A stretch of DNA of 64,000 bases from Capnocytophaga leadbetteri (GCF_003054025.1 NZ_QBKG01000002.1:163553-227552), one strand, 5' to 3'; shown: positions 9,250 to 23,225, counted from the stretch's first letter. Made by a program: numbers and translations. The notes: generated by a model not told the origin, from the letters alone.

Positions 9250-10014
9250 TTGTCGGTAATTAAATACATTTTAAACACTATACCACGTCCGTACCTAATA
9301 AAGATGAGTTATTGGGTACGTCCTTTTTTGGCACTATATTTGAGAGGTAAAAAATATGAAGATCCTATTGATGGAAAAACATTTAGAAAGTTTTTGCCCT
9401 ATGGTTATGGTAGTCCACGTGCCAATGTGCTTTCGCCCTCTACTTTGTCGTTAGAGCGGCATCGCTTGCTGTGGTTGTACCTTACCCGAGAAACTGATTT
9501 TTTCTCAAAACCTTTGAAAGTGCTACACGTAGCCCCAGAACAAGCTTTTTATAAGCGCTTTAAAAATCAGAAAAATCTGACCTATATCACCACAGATCTT
9601 TATTCACCTTTGGCAGATGTAAAAGCTGATTTGTGTGCCTTGCCTTTTGAAGACGATAGTTTTGATGTGATATTTTGCAATCACGTGTTAGAGCATATCC
9701 CTAATGATGCACAAGCAATGCGCGAATTGTACCGCGTAATGAAAAAAGGAGGCTGGGGAATATTTCAGGTACCCCAAGATATAAATAGGATACATACTTT
9801 TGAAGATGATACTATTACCGACCCTGCTGAGCGCACTCGCATTTTTGGACAGTACGACCACGTGCGCGTGTACGGGTTAGATTACTTTGATAAGTTGCGA
9901 CAAGTGGGGTTTGAGGTAGAAGAAATAGCCTATTCAACGCATTTTACAGCAGAGGAGATAGAACGCTATCGGATAGTACCGCAAGAAATTTTACCACTAT
10001 GTAAAAAACAATAA
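9250..10014 (+). CDS. Class I SAM-dependent methyltransferase
   Basis: This 254-residue protein has a methyltransferase-11-like fold: KVLHVAPEQAFYKRF as motif I region, DLYSPLADVKADLCALPFEDDSFDVIFCNHVLEHI as motifs II-IV, then MRELYRVMKKGGWGIFQVP. The substrate is unknown. It starts at TTG 9250, since the codon two triplets upstream is a stop and the conserved N-terminal IKYILNTIPRP begins immediately. It is the last gene of the ftsX operon (18 nt after the PAP2 gene). Confidence 0.85.
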   Translation: MSVIKYILNTIPRPYLIKMSYWVRPFLALYLRGKKYEDPIDGKTFRKFLPYGYGSPRANVLSPSTLSLERHRLLWLYLTRETDFFSKPLKVLHVAPEQAFYKRFKNQKNLTYITTDLYSPLADVKADLCALPFEDDSFDVIFCNHVLEHIPNDAQAMRELYRVMKKGGWGIFQVPQDINRIHTFEDDTITDPAERTRIFGQYDHVRVYGLDYFDKLRQVGFEVEEIAYSTHFTAEEIERYRIVPQEILPLCKKQ

Positions 10015-10055
10015 TAAGTAGGAGTGTTAATTTTTAAAAAATAATTAACAAAAAG

Positions 10056-10087
10056 TTTGGAGGGAATAAATAAAAAATATATCTTTG
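10056..10087 (+). promoter_or_regulatory. Promoter of the tandem apbE genes
   Basis: TTTG (10056-10059) and TATCTTTG (10080-10087) are separated by 20 nt; the ATG is 21 nt downstream. Confidence 0.65.
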
Positions 10088-10107
10088 CGCACAATATTGA
10101 TTAAACA

Positions 10108-11118
10108 ATGAAATATTTAATGTTTATACTTACTATGGTAATGGTGGCCTGCCAGCCTTCTGTAAACGAAAAAGTATACTTAATAGAAGGAGAGGCACAA
10201 GGGTCTACTTACCACATCAAGTACATAGCTGAGCGCGATGAAAATCTCAAACCAGCCATAGACTCGATACTTGAAGTGATAGACCGCTCAATGTCTACCT
10301 ACCGTCCTGATTCGGCTATTTCGAAGATTAATCAGGGAGATACTACGGTGGTGGTAGATGAGCATTTTAGAAAAGTGTTTGAAGCTTCGCAGCAGATATG
10401 GCAAGAAAGTGAAGGACTGTTTGACCCTACAGTGGGTGTATTAGTAAATGCTTGGGGATTTGGTAAACAAAAAATAAGCGAAGCAGACCTTCCTACTGAT
10501 AAAAAAATAGATAGTCTTAGAAAATACGTAGGATTTGATAAAGTGGCGCTTACAGAAAAGAACCTTATAAAAAAACGATATACTGAAATACTTTTTGACT
10601 TCAACGCTATTGCCCAAGGCTACACCTCGGATGTAGTTGCTAACTATTTAAGTGCAAGAGGAATAAAGAACTACATAGTAGAAATAGCCGGCGAAATGTA
10701 CTTAAAAGGTAGGAATACAGTTGAAGATAAGTCTTGGACAATAGGCGTTGAGAATCCGTTAAAACCATTAGATGATCGCGATTTAGTAGCTACTATTCAG
10801 TTTACTAACCAAGGATTAGCAACCTCTGGTAATTATAGAAAAGTATGGATAGATAGCAATGGACGTAAATACGTACATTCTATCAACCCAATAACAGGTA
10901 GGGCTACCCAGAGCGATGTGCTAAGTGCTACTGTAGTTGCTCCCTCAACAATGTTAGCCGATGGATATGCTACTATGTTTATGGTGATGGGATTCGCAAA
11001 AAGCAAGGCTTTTTTAGAAAAACATCCTGATTTTGCAGTTCTATTAGTGTATAGTGATGACAAGCATCAGGAAGCAATCTATAAGACGAAATCATTTGAA
11101 AAATTAATAATTCACTAA
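10108..11118 (+). CDS. apbE: FAD:protein FMN transferase, lipoprotein
   Basis: ApbE enzymes move FMN from FAD onto a threonine in the D-x-x-S/A-G-A-T motif of NqrB, NqrC and related flavoproteins. This 336-residue copy has a lipoprotein signal (lipobox ending MVAC, Cys15). The substrate-binding segment EAQGSTYHIKY, the DFNAIAQGYTSD motif, the YIVEIAGEMYLKG strand, the HSINPITGRA segment and the metal-binding DGYATMF near residue 290 are all intact. The targets are probably the NqrB and NqrC encoded at 26.5-28.5 kb. A diverged second copy follows 36 nt downstream. Confidence 0.92.
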   Translation: MKYLMFILTMVMVACQPSVNEKVYLIEGEAQGSTYHIKYIAERDENLKPAIDSILEVIDRSMSTYRPDSAISKINQGDTTVVVDEHFRKVFEASQQIWQESEGLFDPTVGVLVNAWGFGKQKISEADLPTDKKIDSLRKYVGFDKVALTEKNLIKKRYTEILFDFNAIAQGYTSDVVANYLSARGIKNYIVEIAGEMYLKGRNTVEDKSWTIGVENPLKPLDDRDLVATIQFTNQGLATSGNYRKVWIDSNGRKYVHSINPITGRATQSDVLSATVVAPSTMLADGYATMFMVMGFAKSKAFLEKHPDFAVLLVYSDDKHQEAIYKTKSFEKLIIH

Positions 11119-11154
11119 TAAAAAAAACTAAATAATTTTTTATAATAAGCAAAT

Positions 11155-12183
11155 ATGAAAACAAGAATTTTAACATTGTGCTTAGGAGGACTTCTATTAT
11201 TCTCTTGTGATTCGAAAAAAGGAACTCCTAAATATCAAGAAATAGAAGGTGTAGCCGGAACTGTGGAATACCGAGTTAAGTACATCTCTACAGACACCAT
11301 TAGTCTAAAGTCTTCTATTGATTCAATTGTGAGAACTATAGACAACTCGATTTCTGTTTATAACGAAGAGTCTATTGTTTCAAAAATTAATAAGGGATAT
11401 GTGCCTATCAAAGCAGATGAGCACTTCAAAAAAGTATATACAGCTACTCGTGAGGTGTGGAAAGAAAGTGAAGGAAAATATGACCCTACAGTGGGGATAC
11501 TTGTAAAAGTATGGGGATTTGGTCGTGAAATGGTACAGCCTATCTCTAAACTACCTACAGATCAAGAACTAGATAGTCTAAAACGATATGTGGGTTTTGA
11601 TAAAGTGCAAATAGGAAGTGATGACTATGTTAAAAAAGACTATCAAGCTATTCAGATAGATCTAACCTCTGTAGTAAGAGGGTATACTGCAGATGTAATT
11701 GGAGACTTTTTACAAAGTAAAGGCATTAATGACTATGTGGTAAAAGTAGCCGGTGAAATAAAAGTAAGTGGTAAGAATACTGTAGAAGGAAAACCTTGGG
11801 TAGTAAATGTGATAGACCCTTACGAATTAGACTCTAATTATTCTGAAGTGACTCTAAAACTCACAGACGAAGCTGTCTCTACTGATGAAAACTTCCGCCG
11901 TGTGTGGATAGATGGTACAGGGAAACGCTTTGTGCATATTATCGACCCTTCTACAGGTAAACCTTTGGAAAGTGAAATGCTAAGTGCTACCGTAGTTACC
12001 AAATCTGCACGCGAGTCAGATTCGTATGCTACTATGTTTATGCTTATAGGTCTTGAAAAAAGTAAGGAGTTTTTAGCAAAACATCCGGAATTAAAAGCAC
12101 TCTTAATATATAGTGGAGAGGATAATAAGATAGAAACATATATAACTGAAAACTTAAAACCACTATTGGTAGAAAAGAAATAA
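11155..12183 (+). CDS. Diverged ApbE-like lipoprotein (second tandem copy)
   Basis: This 342-residue lipoprotein (signal ending LLLFSC, Cys18) is clearly a paralogue of the preceding ApbE over its whole length, for example WGFGREMVQ, KRYVGFDKVQ and VHIIDPSTGKP. Several active-site segments are changed: QGSTY is GTVEY, DFNAIAQGYTSD is DLTSVVRGYTAD, and TSGNYRK is TDENFRR. The metal-binding D-x-x-A-T survives as DSYAT. It may have a different specificity, or be an inactive partner. It is probably co-transcribed with the first copy and is followed by a terminator. Confidence 0.82.
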   Translation: MKTRILTLCLGGLLLFSCDSKKGTPKYQEIEGVAGTVEYRVKYISTDTISLKSSIDSIVRTIDNSISVYNEESIVSKINKGYVPIKADEHFKKVYTATREVWKESEGKYDPTVGILVKVWGFGREMVQPISKLPTDQELDSLKRYVGFDKVQIGSDDYVKKDYQAIQIDLTSVVRGYTADVIGDFLQSKGINDYVVKVAGEIKVSGKNTVEGKPWVVNVIDPYELDSNYSEVTLKLTDEAVSTDENFRRVWIDGTGKRFVHIIDPSTGKPLESEMLSATVVTKSARESDSYATMFMLIGLEKSKEFLAKHPELKALLIYSGEDNKIETYITENLKPLLVEKK

Positions 12184-12208
12184 TAGATAAAGTTCATATT
12201 TATAGTAG

Positions 12209-12246
12209 GGGGCTGTTCTTTTGAAACTGAGCAGTCCCTTTTTTTA
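12209..12246 (+). terminator. Rho-independent terminator after the apbE pair
   Basis: GGGGCTGTTC pairs with GAGCAGTCCC (two G-T pairs) across a 10-nt loop, followed by a run of seven T. Confidence 0.8.
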
Positions 12247-12256
12247 ATTTATTGTA

Positions 12257-12946
12257 ATGATAGGAATTATAGGCGCTATGGAGCTGGAGATTAATACTCT
12301 CAGGGCTACCATTATAGATTGTAAGGAAACAAAAATAGGGCGTTTTGCATTTTATGAGGGGACACTCTGTGGTACAGAGGTTGTAGTGCTACTTTCGGGT
12401 ATCGGTAAAGTAAGTGCTGCAGTGGCTACTACTTTGTTAATAGAAAAATATAACCCCTCACTTATTATTAATACAGGTACTGCTGGAGGATTAGCTGATA
12501 CCTCAGTGCACGATATTATTTTAGCTACTGAAGTACGTCATCACGATGTAGATGTAACGGCTTTTGGTTATGAAATAGGGCAGCAGGCGCAGATGCCTCC
12601 CGCTTTTATAGCAGATGTTCAATGGTCAGCACAACTGAAAGAAGTAGCAGCACAACATCAGTATCGCTTACATTATGGGCAAGTAGTGAGTGGTGATGCT
12701 TTTATTTCATCACCTGAACGTTTGCAGCAGATCGCTAATACTTTTCCGCAAGCCAAAGCGGTAGAAATGGAGGCTGCTGCTATAGCTCAAACTTGTTATC
12801 TGTTAGGAGTCCCTTTTGTGATGCTTCGTGCTATATCAGACAAAGCTGGCGAAGGTAATGCTATTTCGTATAACGAATTTGTAGAAGAAGCAGGTAGGAT
12901 TTCGGCAGAAATAGTAAAGGCATTTTGCCAAAAGATTAGAAGATAA
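12257..12946 (+). CDS. mtnN: 5'-methylthioadenosine/S-adenosylhomocysteine nucleosidase
   Basis: This 229-residue enzyme cleaves the glycosidic bond of methylthioadenosine and S-adenosylhomocysteine, removing the by-products of SAM use. The start MIGIIGAMELEINTL holds the catalytic glutamate. NTGTAGGL, SGDAFIS, AVEMEAAAIAQ and the catalytic aspartate in RAISDKAGEG are all present. Length is normal. The ATG lies 10 nt after the upstream T tract. Confidence 0.95.
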   Translation: MIGIIGAMELEINTLRATIIDCKETKIGRFAFYEGTLCGTEVVVLLSGIGKVSAAVATTLLIEKYNPSLIINTGTAGGLADTSVHDIILATEVRHHDVDVTAFGYEIGQQAQMPPAFIADVQWSAQLKEVAAQHQYRLHYGQVVSGDAFISSPERLQQIANTFPQAKAVEMEAAAIAQTCYLLGVPFVMLRAISDKAGEGNAISYNEFVEEAGRISAEIVKAFCQKIRR

Positions 12947-12954
12947 AATAAAAT

Positions 12955-12998
12955 AAAAAACTTTGCCAAGGATGTAAAAGGCTTTGGCAAAGTTTTTT
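12955..12998. terminator. Bidirectional terminator between mtnN and the M64 peptidase gene
   Basis: CTTTGCCAA and TTGGCAAAG form a stem flanked by A6 on the left and T6 on the right, so it can stop both converging transcripts. Confidence 0.8.
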
Positions 12999-13013
12999 AT
13001 TTGTACGCTGTTG

Positions 13014-14273
13014 TTATTTGGTGTAAAAATTAACAATTTTCTGTATGGCTCTTTCGCAGACAGGGCAGAAACCTTTAGGCTCATTAGACTTCATACGGCA
13101 GTCTTGCATAGGGCTATAAACCCCTTTGCTGGTGTACCCTCCTCCTTCAAAAGCACCTACTACTTTTTTGTATTTTTTAGTACGAGGGGTAGGGATAGGG
13201 GTATTTTTCTCCACCATATCTTTCCATTTACTACCAAAATCAACTAAAGTGGTGATGTTTTCTTCCCACGGTTCTATTTTTTGGTTGTACATATCCTGAA
13301 AAGTAGGATCCCAATCGTAGTAATACTCATCGGCAAGTCCCACAAAACCGTGTCCGAACTCGTGTATATACACCTTTTCAGAGAGTTCGTTGTCGGCAGT
13401 GCCTAAATTAAGATGATTGTAAAAACCACCTCCGCCATAAATAGGGGTATTGACTAATACATATAGTTGGTCATAAGGTACTGCAGCCGCTACATCAGCT
13501 ATTTCTTTCAGACTGTTGGTAGTGAGGTAACGTTCCTGATTAAAAGTGTAAAAAGAAGAATTGAACGCTGTGTTTCGGTAAACATTTTTACCGGGCACAT
13601 CAGTACCACTTTCAGCAGAAGGTACAGCAATAGCGCGCACATTGAAGTCTTTTTTGAGTTTGTCGAAAGGAGGAATAGTGAACATATAGTCGGTCATACG
13701 CTGGGCATCAGCATAAAACTTATCGGCTTCAGCAGCTGTATAACCTTCAGCAAGAATAACCAAATCTACTTTTTCAGAAGGGGAGCCGTTTATTAGTAGG
13801 TCTTTTGAAGGGTAATTGATAGGCATTTCTACCTTAATAAAATAATCGTCAGGGCGTATTTCGCGGCTGCTAAGTGGGTGAAAAACACCCTCACGGTCAC
13901 GTTGATCAATCTGTACCCTTAGATTTTTTTTAGGAAACGGAATTTGAATAGCGTGATAAAAGAGGCGTTTTTCGTTTTTAGCCTCATCGATAGCAGCCCA
14001 CTCGTTAGAAAGTGAGTTAAAACCTTTTGAAAAGACGATTTTTGAACCATCTAATACCAGCAGTCTGAAACTACCCCAGTTAGGTGCGATAAGCTGATGA
14101 GTGGGGCCACCCCAATATGGTTCTTTCTTCAGTTGTTGAAAAAGTACTTCAGTATGCTGGGCGTCGGTAAGCAAATTGAAGTCGATGCGTAGGCTCTTAG
14201 AAAAGTCAAAAACGCTTGGCTCTTGTGCCCAGATGCACTGAGCAATAAAAAAAACTAAAAATAAATGCTTCAT
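13014..14273 (-). CDS. Secreted M64 family (IgA peptidase-like) metallopeptidase
   Basis: This 419-residue protein has a signal peptide (MKHLFLVFFIAQCIWAQ). Around residue 300 it carries the zinc site HEFGHGFVGLADEYY, the signature of peptidase family M64, whose founding member cleaves human IgA. The N-terminal beta-rich domain (about residues 20-160) is that found in the Bacteroidota members. Four cysteines near the C-terminus (DCRMK, GFCPVCERA) may bind a metal or form disulfides. IgA cleavage itself cannot be inferred from sequence. It converges on mtnN and shares its terminator. Confidence 0.88.
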   Translation of the reverse strand: MKHLFLVFFIAQCIWAQEPSVFDFSKSLRIDFNLLTDAQHTEVLFQQLKKEPYWGGPTHQLIAPNWGSFRLLVLDGSKIVFSKGFNSLSNEWAAIDEAKNEKRLFYHAIQIPFPKKNLRVQIDQRDREGVFHPLSSREIRPDDYFIKVEMPINYPSKDLLINGSPSEKVDLVILAEGYTAAEADKFYADAQRMTDYMFTIPPFDKLKKDFNVRAIAVPSAESGTDVPGKNVYRNTAFNSSFYTFNQERYLTTNSLKEIADVAAAVPYDQLYVLVNTPIYGGGGFYNHLNLGTADNELSEKVYIHEFGHGFVGLADEYYYDWDPTFQDMYNQKIEPWEENITTLVDFGSKWKDMVEKNTPIPTPRTKKYKKVVGAFEGGGYTSKGVYSPMQDCRMKSNEPKGFCPVCERAIQKIVNFYTK

Positions 14274-14300
14274 AATATATAAAAATTAAAAAATAATTAC

Positions 14301-14308
14301 TACATTTG
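14301..14308 (+). promoter_or_regulatory. Possible -7 element for the GT9 operon
   Basis: TACATTTG fits TAnnTTTG and is followed by a leader of about 85 nt. No clear -33 TTTG is visible, so this is a weak call. Confidence 0.4.
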
Positions 14309-14395
14309 CACTATAGTTAACCCTGTTTTTTTGATTACAAGTAGGTGTTTTTCAGCTGCCAAAAGTAACAATAAAATATTTAATACCAAAACAAA

Positions 14396-15427
14396 ATGGA
14401 ACATATCGCTATTTTTAGAATGTCAGCAATGGGAGATGTAGCTATCAGTGTACCTATAGTAACTGCATTTGCTGACCAATATCCAGAGGTGAAAATTACG
14501 TATGTTACGCGTCCACTCTTTGCTCCTATGTTTGCACATATTCCTAATTTGGAAGTGTTTTCGCCTGAGCTAAATGGCAAACACGCAGGACTATGTGGAC
14601 TCTATAGACTGTATAAGGAGTTGAAAGCTAAAGGAATAGATGGAGTGGCTGATATTCATAACGTATTGCGTACTAATGTTTTGAGATTGTATTTCAAAGG
14701 AAGTGGGATACCTTTTGCCCAAATAAATAAGGGACGCATAGAAAAACAGGCACTTACTCGTTACCGCTTTAAGTCATTTCACCCTCTAAAGCCCTCTTAT
14801 CAGCGTTATGCTGATGTGTTTGCTACTTTGGGATTTCCTATAGATCTAACAGAAAATTATCTGCTTTCACCGCCCGATATAAGTGAAACAGTACAAAGAA
14901 TGTTAAGTGAAACAGTGAATATAGGGGTGGCTCCTTTTGCTTCGTATGAGGGGAAACAGTACCCTTTTGAGAAGATGTGTGAAGTGATTCAGCAACTTTC
15001 AGCGCAATATCCTAATGGTAAAATATATATATTCGGAGGAGGAAAGAAAGAAGAGGAAAAAGTAAAGCAAATATGCTTACCTAATGCTGAGAATATGGTA
15101 GGGAAGCTATCATTTAAGCAAGAGTTAGAACTTATTTCTAGGTTAGATGTGATGGTAGCTATGGATAGCGGTAATGCACATCTATCGGCTATGTATGGAG
15201 TACCAACTATTACTATTTGGGGCGTGACCCATCCATACGCTGGTTTTTATCCGTATGCTCAGCCGATAGAAAATGCTCTTTTGGCAGATAGAACACATTT
15301 TCCACTTGTTCCTACTTCAGTTTATGGCAAGAAATATCCTAAAGGATATGATAAAGCGATAGAAACAATTACAGTAGAGGCAATTTTAAATAAAGTGAGG
15401 GAAGTAATAAATAAAGAAGAAAAATAA
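14396..15427 (+). CDS. Glycosyltransferase family 9 (heptosyltransferase-like)
   Basis: This 343-residue protein has the GT9 pattern: N-terminal IAIFRMSAMGDVAISVPIVTAF, central INIGVAPFASYEGKQYP-type donor domain (here NIGVAPFASYEGKQ), and the nucleotide-sugar loop MVAMDSGNAHLSAMYGVPTITIWG. The family adds heptose or other sugars to lipopolysaccharide core. The exact sugar is unknown. It leads an operon with aroQ (7 nt gap), ogt and a GSCFA gene. Confidence 0.9.
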   Translation: MEHIAIFRMSAMGDVAISVPIVTAFADQYPEVKITYVTRPLFAPMFAHIPNLEVFSPELNGKHAGLCGLYRLYKELKAKGIDGVADIHNVLRTNVLRLYFKGSGIPFAQINKGRIEKQALTRYRFKSFHPLKPSYQRYADVFATLGFPIDLTENYLLSPPDISETVQRMLSETVNIGVAPFASYEGKQYPFEKMCEVIQQLSAQYPNGKIYIFGGGKKEEEKVKQICLPNAENMVGKLSFKQELELISRLDVMVAMDSGNAHLSAMYGVPTITIWGVTHPYAGFYPYAQPIENALLADRTHFPLVPTSVYGKKYPKGYDKAIETITVEAILNKVREVINKEEK

Positions 15428-15433
15428 ATAGAT

Positions 15434-15853
15434 ATGAAAAAAATAATGATTATAAATGGGCCTAACCTAAATCTTTTAGGTAAAAGAGAACCAGAAGTAT
15501 ATGGAAGTCAGACTTTTGAAGATTATTTAGCACTGCTTCAAACTCAATACCCAGAAGTAGCATTACATTATTTCCAGAGCAATAGTGAAGGGGGTCTTAT
15601 TGATAAAATACAAGAAATAGGTTTTACTTATGATGGTATCATACTTAATGCAGGAGGGTATACGCATACCTCAGTGGCATTAGCAGATGCAGTAAAAGCA
15701 GTATCTACACTAGTGGTAGAGGTGCATATATCAAATACCTTTGCTCGTGAGGCTTTTAGGCATCATTCGTATCTATCGCCAGTAGTGAAAGGGTGCATAG
15801 TAGGTTTTGGTATGAAGAGTTACGAATTGGCACTGCTGAGTTTTATAAGTTAG
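15434..15853 (+). CDS. aroQ: 3-dehydroquinate dehydratase, type II
   Basis: This 139-residue enzyme converts 3-dehydroquinate to 3-dehydroshikimate in the shikimate pathway. The start MIINGPNLNLLGKREPEVYG contains the catalytic arginine and the tyrosine of the flexible lid. FQSNSEGGLIDKIQ, ILNAGGYTHTSVAL and VEVHISNTFAREAFRHHS carry the substrate-binding residues. Type II enzymes are small and dodecameric, and the length matches. Confidence 0.95.
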   Translation: MKKIMIINGPNLNLLGKREPEVYGSQTFEDYLALLQTQYPEVALHYFQSNSEGGLIDKIQEIGFTYDGIILNAGGYTHTSVALADAVKAVSTLVVEVHISNTFAREAFRHHSYLSPVVKGCIVGFGMKSYELALLSFIS

Positions 15854-15893
15854 AAATGAGATATTGTTGAAAGAATTGTGTCCTAAACTGTTA

Positions 15894-16406
15894 ATGAAAA
15901 AACTATATAAAAAGAAAATTATAACTCCAATAGGAGTGATGATAGCAATGGCAACCGATGAAGCTATCTGCTTACTTGATTTTTTCGATAGTAAAACATT
16001 ACTAATAGACCAAACTATAGCAATGCAACATTTTAAAATTACTGATGATGAGGAGAAAGATACGCCATTGCTTTTAGAATTAGCACACCAATTGAATGAA
16101 TATTTTGCTAAAGAAAGAAAGGAATTTACGCTTCCTATACAGCTTATTGGTACTTCTTTTCAGGAAGAAGTGTGGAGAGTACTACAAACAATACCTTATG
16201 GAGAAACTCGTACTTATAAAGAGCAGGCAATAGCAGTAGGCAATCCTAAGGGAGTAAGAGCAGTAGCCAATGCTAATGCGAAGAACCGTATTTCTATAAT
16301 AATACCTTGCCATCGTGTGATTGGTACTAATGGAACGCTTACAGGTTATGCAGGAGGTCTTGATAGAAAGAAGTTTTTATTAGACCTTGAGCGTCAAAAC
16401 TTATAA
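15894..16406 (+). CDS. ogt: Methylated-DNA--protein-cysteine methyltransferase
   Basis: This 170-residue suicide enzyme removes O6-alkyl groups from guanine by transferring them to its own cysteine. The C-terminal domain has the winged-helix recognition segment FQEEVWRVLQTIPYGETRTYKEQA, the NANAKNRISIIIPCHRVIG active site with the acceptor Cys, and GYAGGLDRKKFLLDLE. The N-terminal domain is short. I chose ATG 15894; an earlier TTG at 15864 would add ten residues with no visible conservation. Confidence 0.92.
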   Translation: MKKLYKKKIITPIGVMIAMATDEAICLLDFFDSKTLLIDQTIAMQHFKITDDEEKDTPLLLELAHQLNEYFAKERKEFTLPIQLIGTSFQEEVWRVLQTIPYGETRTYKEQAIAVGNPKGVRAVANANAKNRISIIIPCHRVIGTNGTLTGYAGGLDRKKFLLDLERQNL

Positions 16407-16418
16407 TTTTTTATATCA

Positions 16419-17363
16419 GTGGATTTTAGAACAATTATTCCTATTTCTAAGGTTGATACTTCTATTACTTATCATAGTCGTATTGTGAGTTTAGGCTCTT
16501 GTTTTGCTGTGAATATGGGTGAGAAGTTTGCTTATTACAAGTTTCCGATAACACTTAATCCCTTTGGCATTCTCTTTCATCCTTTGGCTATTGAGAATAT
16601 TATTACTCGAGCTCTACAGTCAATACCTTATATAGCTGAAGACTTTTTTCTTCATAATGAACTATGGCATAGTTTTGATTTTCACTCGGATATGAGTCAT
16701 ATTTCACTCAAAGAGTCAATATCTTTAGCTAACAGGCAACAGACATTGCTTTATGATACATTGCATAGAGCTAATTTCTGTTTTCTTACGCTTGGTACAG
16801 CTTGGGTGTATATCTATAATAGTACTGATAGAATAGTAGCTAACTGCCATAAACTTCCTCAACAACATTTTTCTAAAAGGCTTCTATCAATAGAAGAAAT
16901 AGGAGAGAGTCTTATTCGTATAGCTCAATTGCTAAAGCAAATTAATCCTTCAATGCAGTTAGTTATTACTATTTCTCCTGTACGGCATATTAAAGATGGT
17001 TTTTTAGAAAACCAAGTAAGTAAGTCGCAACTTTTCTCGGCACTTTATCCTCTAATTACTTCTGGTTATTATACTTATTTTCCAGCTTATGAGTTGCTTT
17101 TAGATGAACTTCGCGACTATCGATTTTATGCTAATGATATGGTGCATCCTTCAGAAATGGCAATAAATTATATATGGGAGCGCTTGGTAGCTACTTATAT
17201 AGATACAGCTACTCAAATGGATATGAAGCAAGCAGAAAGTATTCAGAAGGCTTTTCTACATCGTCCGTTTAACCCTGATACAGAAAAACATCAGCAATTT
17301 TTAATACAATTACAACAAAAAATGGAGATATTTACTATGAAATACCCCCATATTAATTTTTAG
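16419..17363 (+). CDS. GSCFA domain protein
   Basis: This 314-residue protein carries the eponymous motif LGSCFAVNMGEKF near residue 25 and FLTLGTAWVY around residue 127. HPSEMAINYIWERL follows near residue 240. GSCFA proteins resemble SGNH/GDSL hydrolases (Ser in GSCFA, His in HPS) and are probably carbohydrate or lipid esterases; the substrate is unknown. It starts at GTG 16419, since no ATG occurs before the conserved motif. It is the last gene of the GT9-aroQ-ogt operon. Confidence 0.85.
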   Translation: MDFRTIIPISKVDTSITYHSRIVSLGSCFAVNMGEKFAYYKFPITLNPFGILFHPLAIENIITRALQSIPYIAEDFFLHNELWHSFDFHSDMSHISLKESISLANRQQTLLYDTLHRANFCFLTLGTAWVYIYNSTDRIVANCHKLPQQHFSKRLLSIEEIGESLIRIAQLLKQINPSMQLVITISPVRHIKDGFLENQVSKSQLFSALYPLITSGYYTYFPAYELLLDELRDYRFYANDMVHPSEMAINYIWERLVATYIDTATQMDMKQAESIQKAFLHRPFNPDTEKHQQFLIQLQQKMEIFTMKYPHINF

Positions 17364-17385
17364 GGAATAGAGTTAAGATAATAAT

Positions 17386-22034
<4,649 letters not shown>

Positions 22035-22078
22035 AAAGCTGTTGGTTTATTTATGACTATAAACTTATTTTTCGGCAA

Positions 22079-22110
22079 CAAAATTACAAAATATTTTGTT
22101 AAAGACCAAA
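22079..22110 (-). promoter_or_regulatory. Promoter of the sulfatase/beta-galactosidase operon
   Basis: On the minus strand TTTG (22107-22110) and TAATTTTG (22079-22086) are 20 nt apart, giving a leader of about 40 nt. Confidence 0.6.
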
Positions 22111-22130
22111 AAAAAATCCTAAAATTTGTC

Positions 22131-23225
22131 TTATAAGTTGATGAGGCTTTCTAATGCTGTACTTTTACTTGGCATTGGAGCATTGATAGAAATGATATTA
22201 CCTTCTTTATCTACTAACATATAACGCGGAATACTTCGCAAATCATATAGTTTTTTGAATAATTCTTTTGTTTCTGGTGAAGCATAGAGATGAATACCGC
22301 TTAGTTTCTTCTCTTTTACCATTTTTTTCCACGCTTCTTTATCGCGGTCTACCGAAATACTTACAAAAGTAACGGGTTTGCCTTTATAAGTTTGCTGTAA
22401 GGTTTCTAAGAAAGGGAGTTCTTTTCTGCAATCAGGACAATAAGTTGCCCAAATATCGATGAAGAGCATTTTTCCTTTTAGATTTAGTTGCTCAAAATTT
22501 ATGGACTTATCATTCATATCTACTACTCCTTCAAAAGGTGGGAACGGTTGTCCTGATTTGAGTTTATTAACCAAATTTATTCGCTGGTTGAGTTCTTGTA
22601 GAAGCTCAGTGTTTTTTATTATTTGTGGTATTAAAGCCATTAATTCTTCGTTAGTAGTAGCTGCCGAAGTAGGTGAAACCCCTTCTATGAGCAAAGGGGC
22701 TAGTGCTTCCTTGATGTTTTCTGATTTAATTGTTTTGAAGTCAGCTAAAATCTTTCCCCAAGGGTCATTGAACTCATATTGTACTTTATAAGAATAGATA
22801 CGTAGCTTAAAAATATTGTGTACTAAAGCTTGATACTCAGGATAATCATTAAAATCAGTAGCATTGTCTAAATCTACTGCAGTACATAAATCTTGTAACT
22901 CTTTGATAGCAGGAGCTTCTTCTTCAGTATATTTACGGTGATTCAACAGATATTCCGATACTATAACCAACTGTTGATAGCGGTTAGCTTTCTCTTCTTT
23001 AGCTACGAAATCTGCTGGCAAGTTCTTGAGTATTTCGGTGTATTGTTGGGCTATTGCCTGCATACTTTGTTTAAAAGCCATAGGAGATTGCCCTAAGAGT
23101 TCATTTTGTTTTTCAGCTGATTGTAAGCCTATGATTTCTTTTTGTTGCAGATAAGCCTTTATTGCTTCTTCTGGATTGGTACACGACACCAAGGCGCATA
23201 CAAGGATTGCAAATATCTTTTTCAT
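22131..23225 (-). CDS. TlpA-like thioredoxin-fold lipoprotein
   Basis: This 364-residue protein has a lipoprotein signal (lipobox LVSC, Cys13), a helical N-terminal domain of about 220 residues, and a C-terminal TlpA/ResA thioredoxin domain. The redox site is WATYCPDCRKELPFLETL near residue 265. It is followed by VTFVSISVDRD and a cis-proline region SIPRYMLVDKEGNII. Such proteins reduce or shuffle disulfides in the periplasm; the partner is unknown. ATG 23225 fits the lipoprotein signal, while an upstream in-frame start overlaps the TACCTTTG element at 23250-23257. Confidence 0.88.
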   Translation of the reverse strand: MKKIFAILVCALVSCTNPEEAIKAYLQQKEIIGLQSAEKQNELLGQSPMAFKQSMQAIAQQYTEILKNLPADFVAKEEKANRYQQLVIVSEYLLNHRKYTEEEAPAIKELQDLCTAVDLDNATDFNDYPEYQALVHNIFKLRIYSYKVQYEFNDPWGKILADFKTIKSENIKEALAPLLIEGVSPTSAATTNEELMALIPQIIKNTELLQELNQRINLVNKLKSGQPFPPFEGVVDMNDKSINFEQLNLKGKMLFIDIWATYCPDCRKELPFLETLQQTYKGKPVTFVSISVDRDKEAWKKMVKEKKLSGIHLYASPETKELFKKLYDLRSIPRYMLVDKEGNIISINAPMPSKSTALESLINL

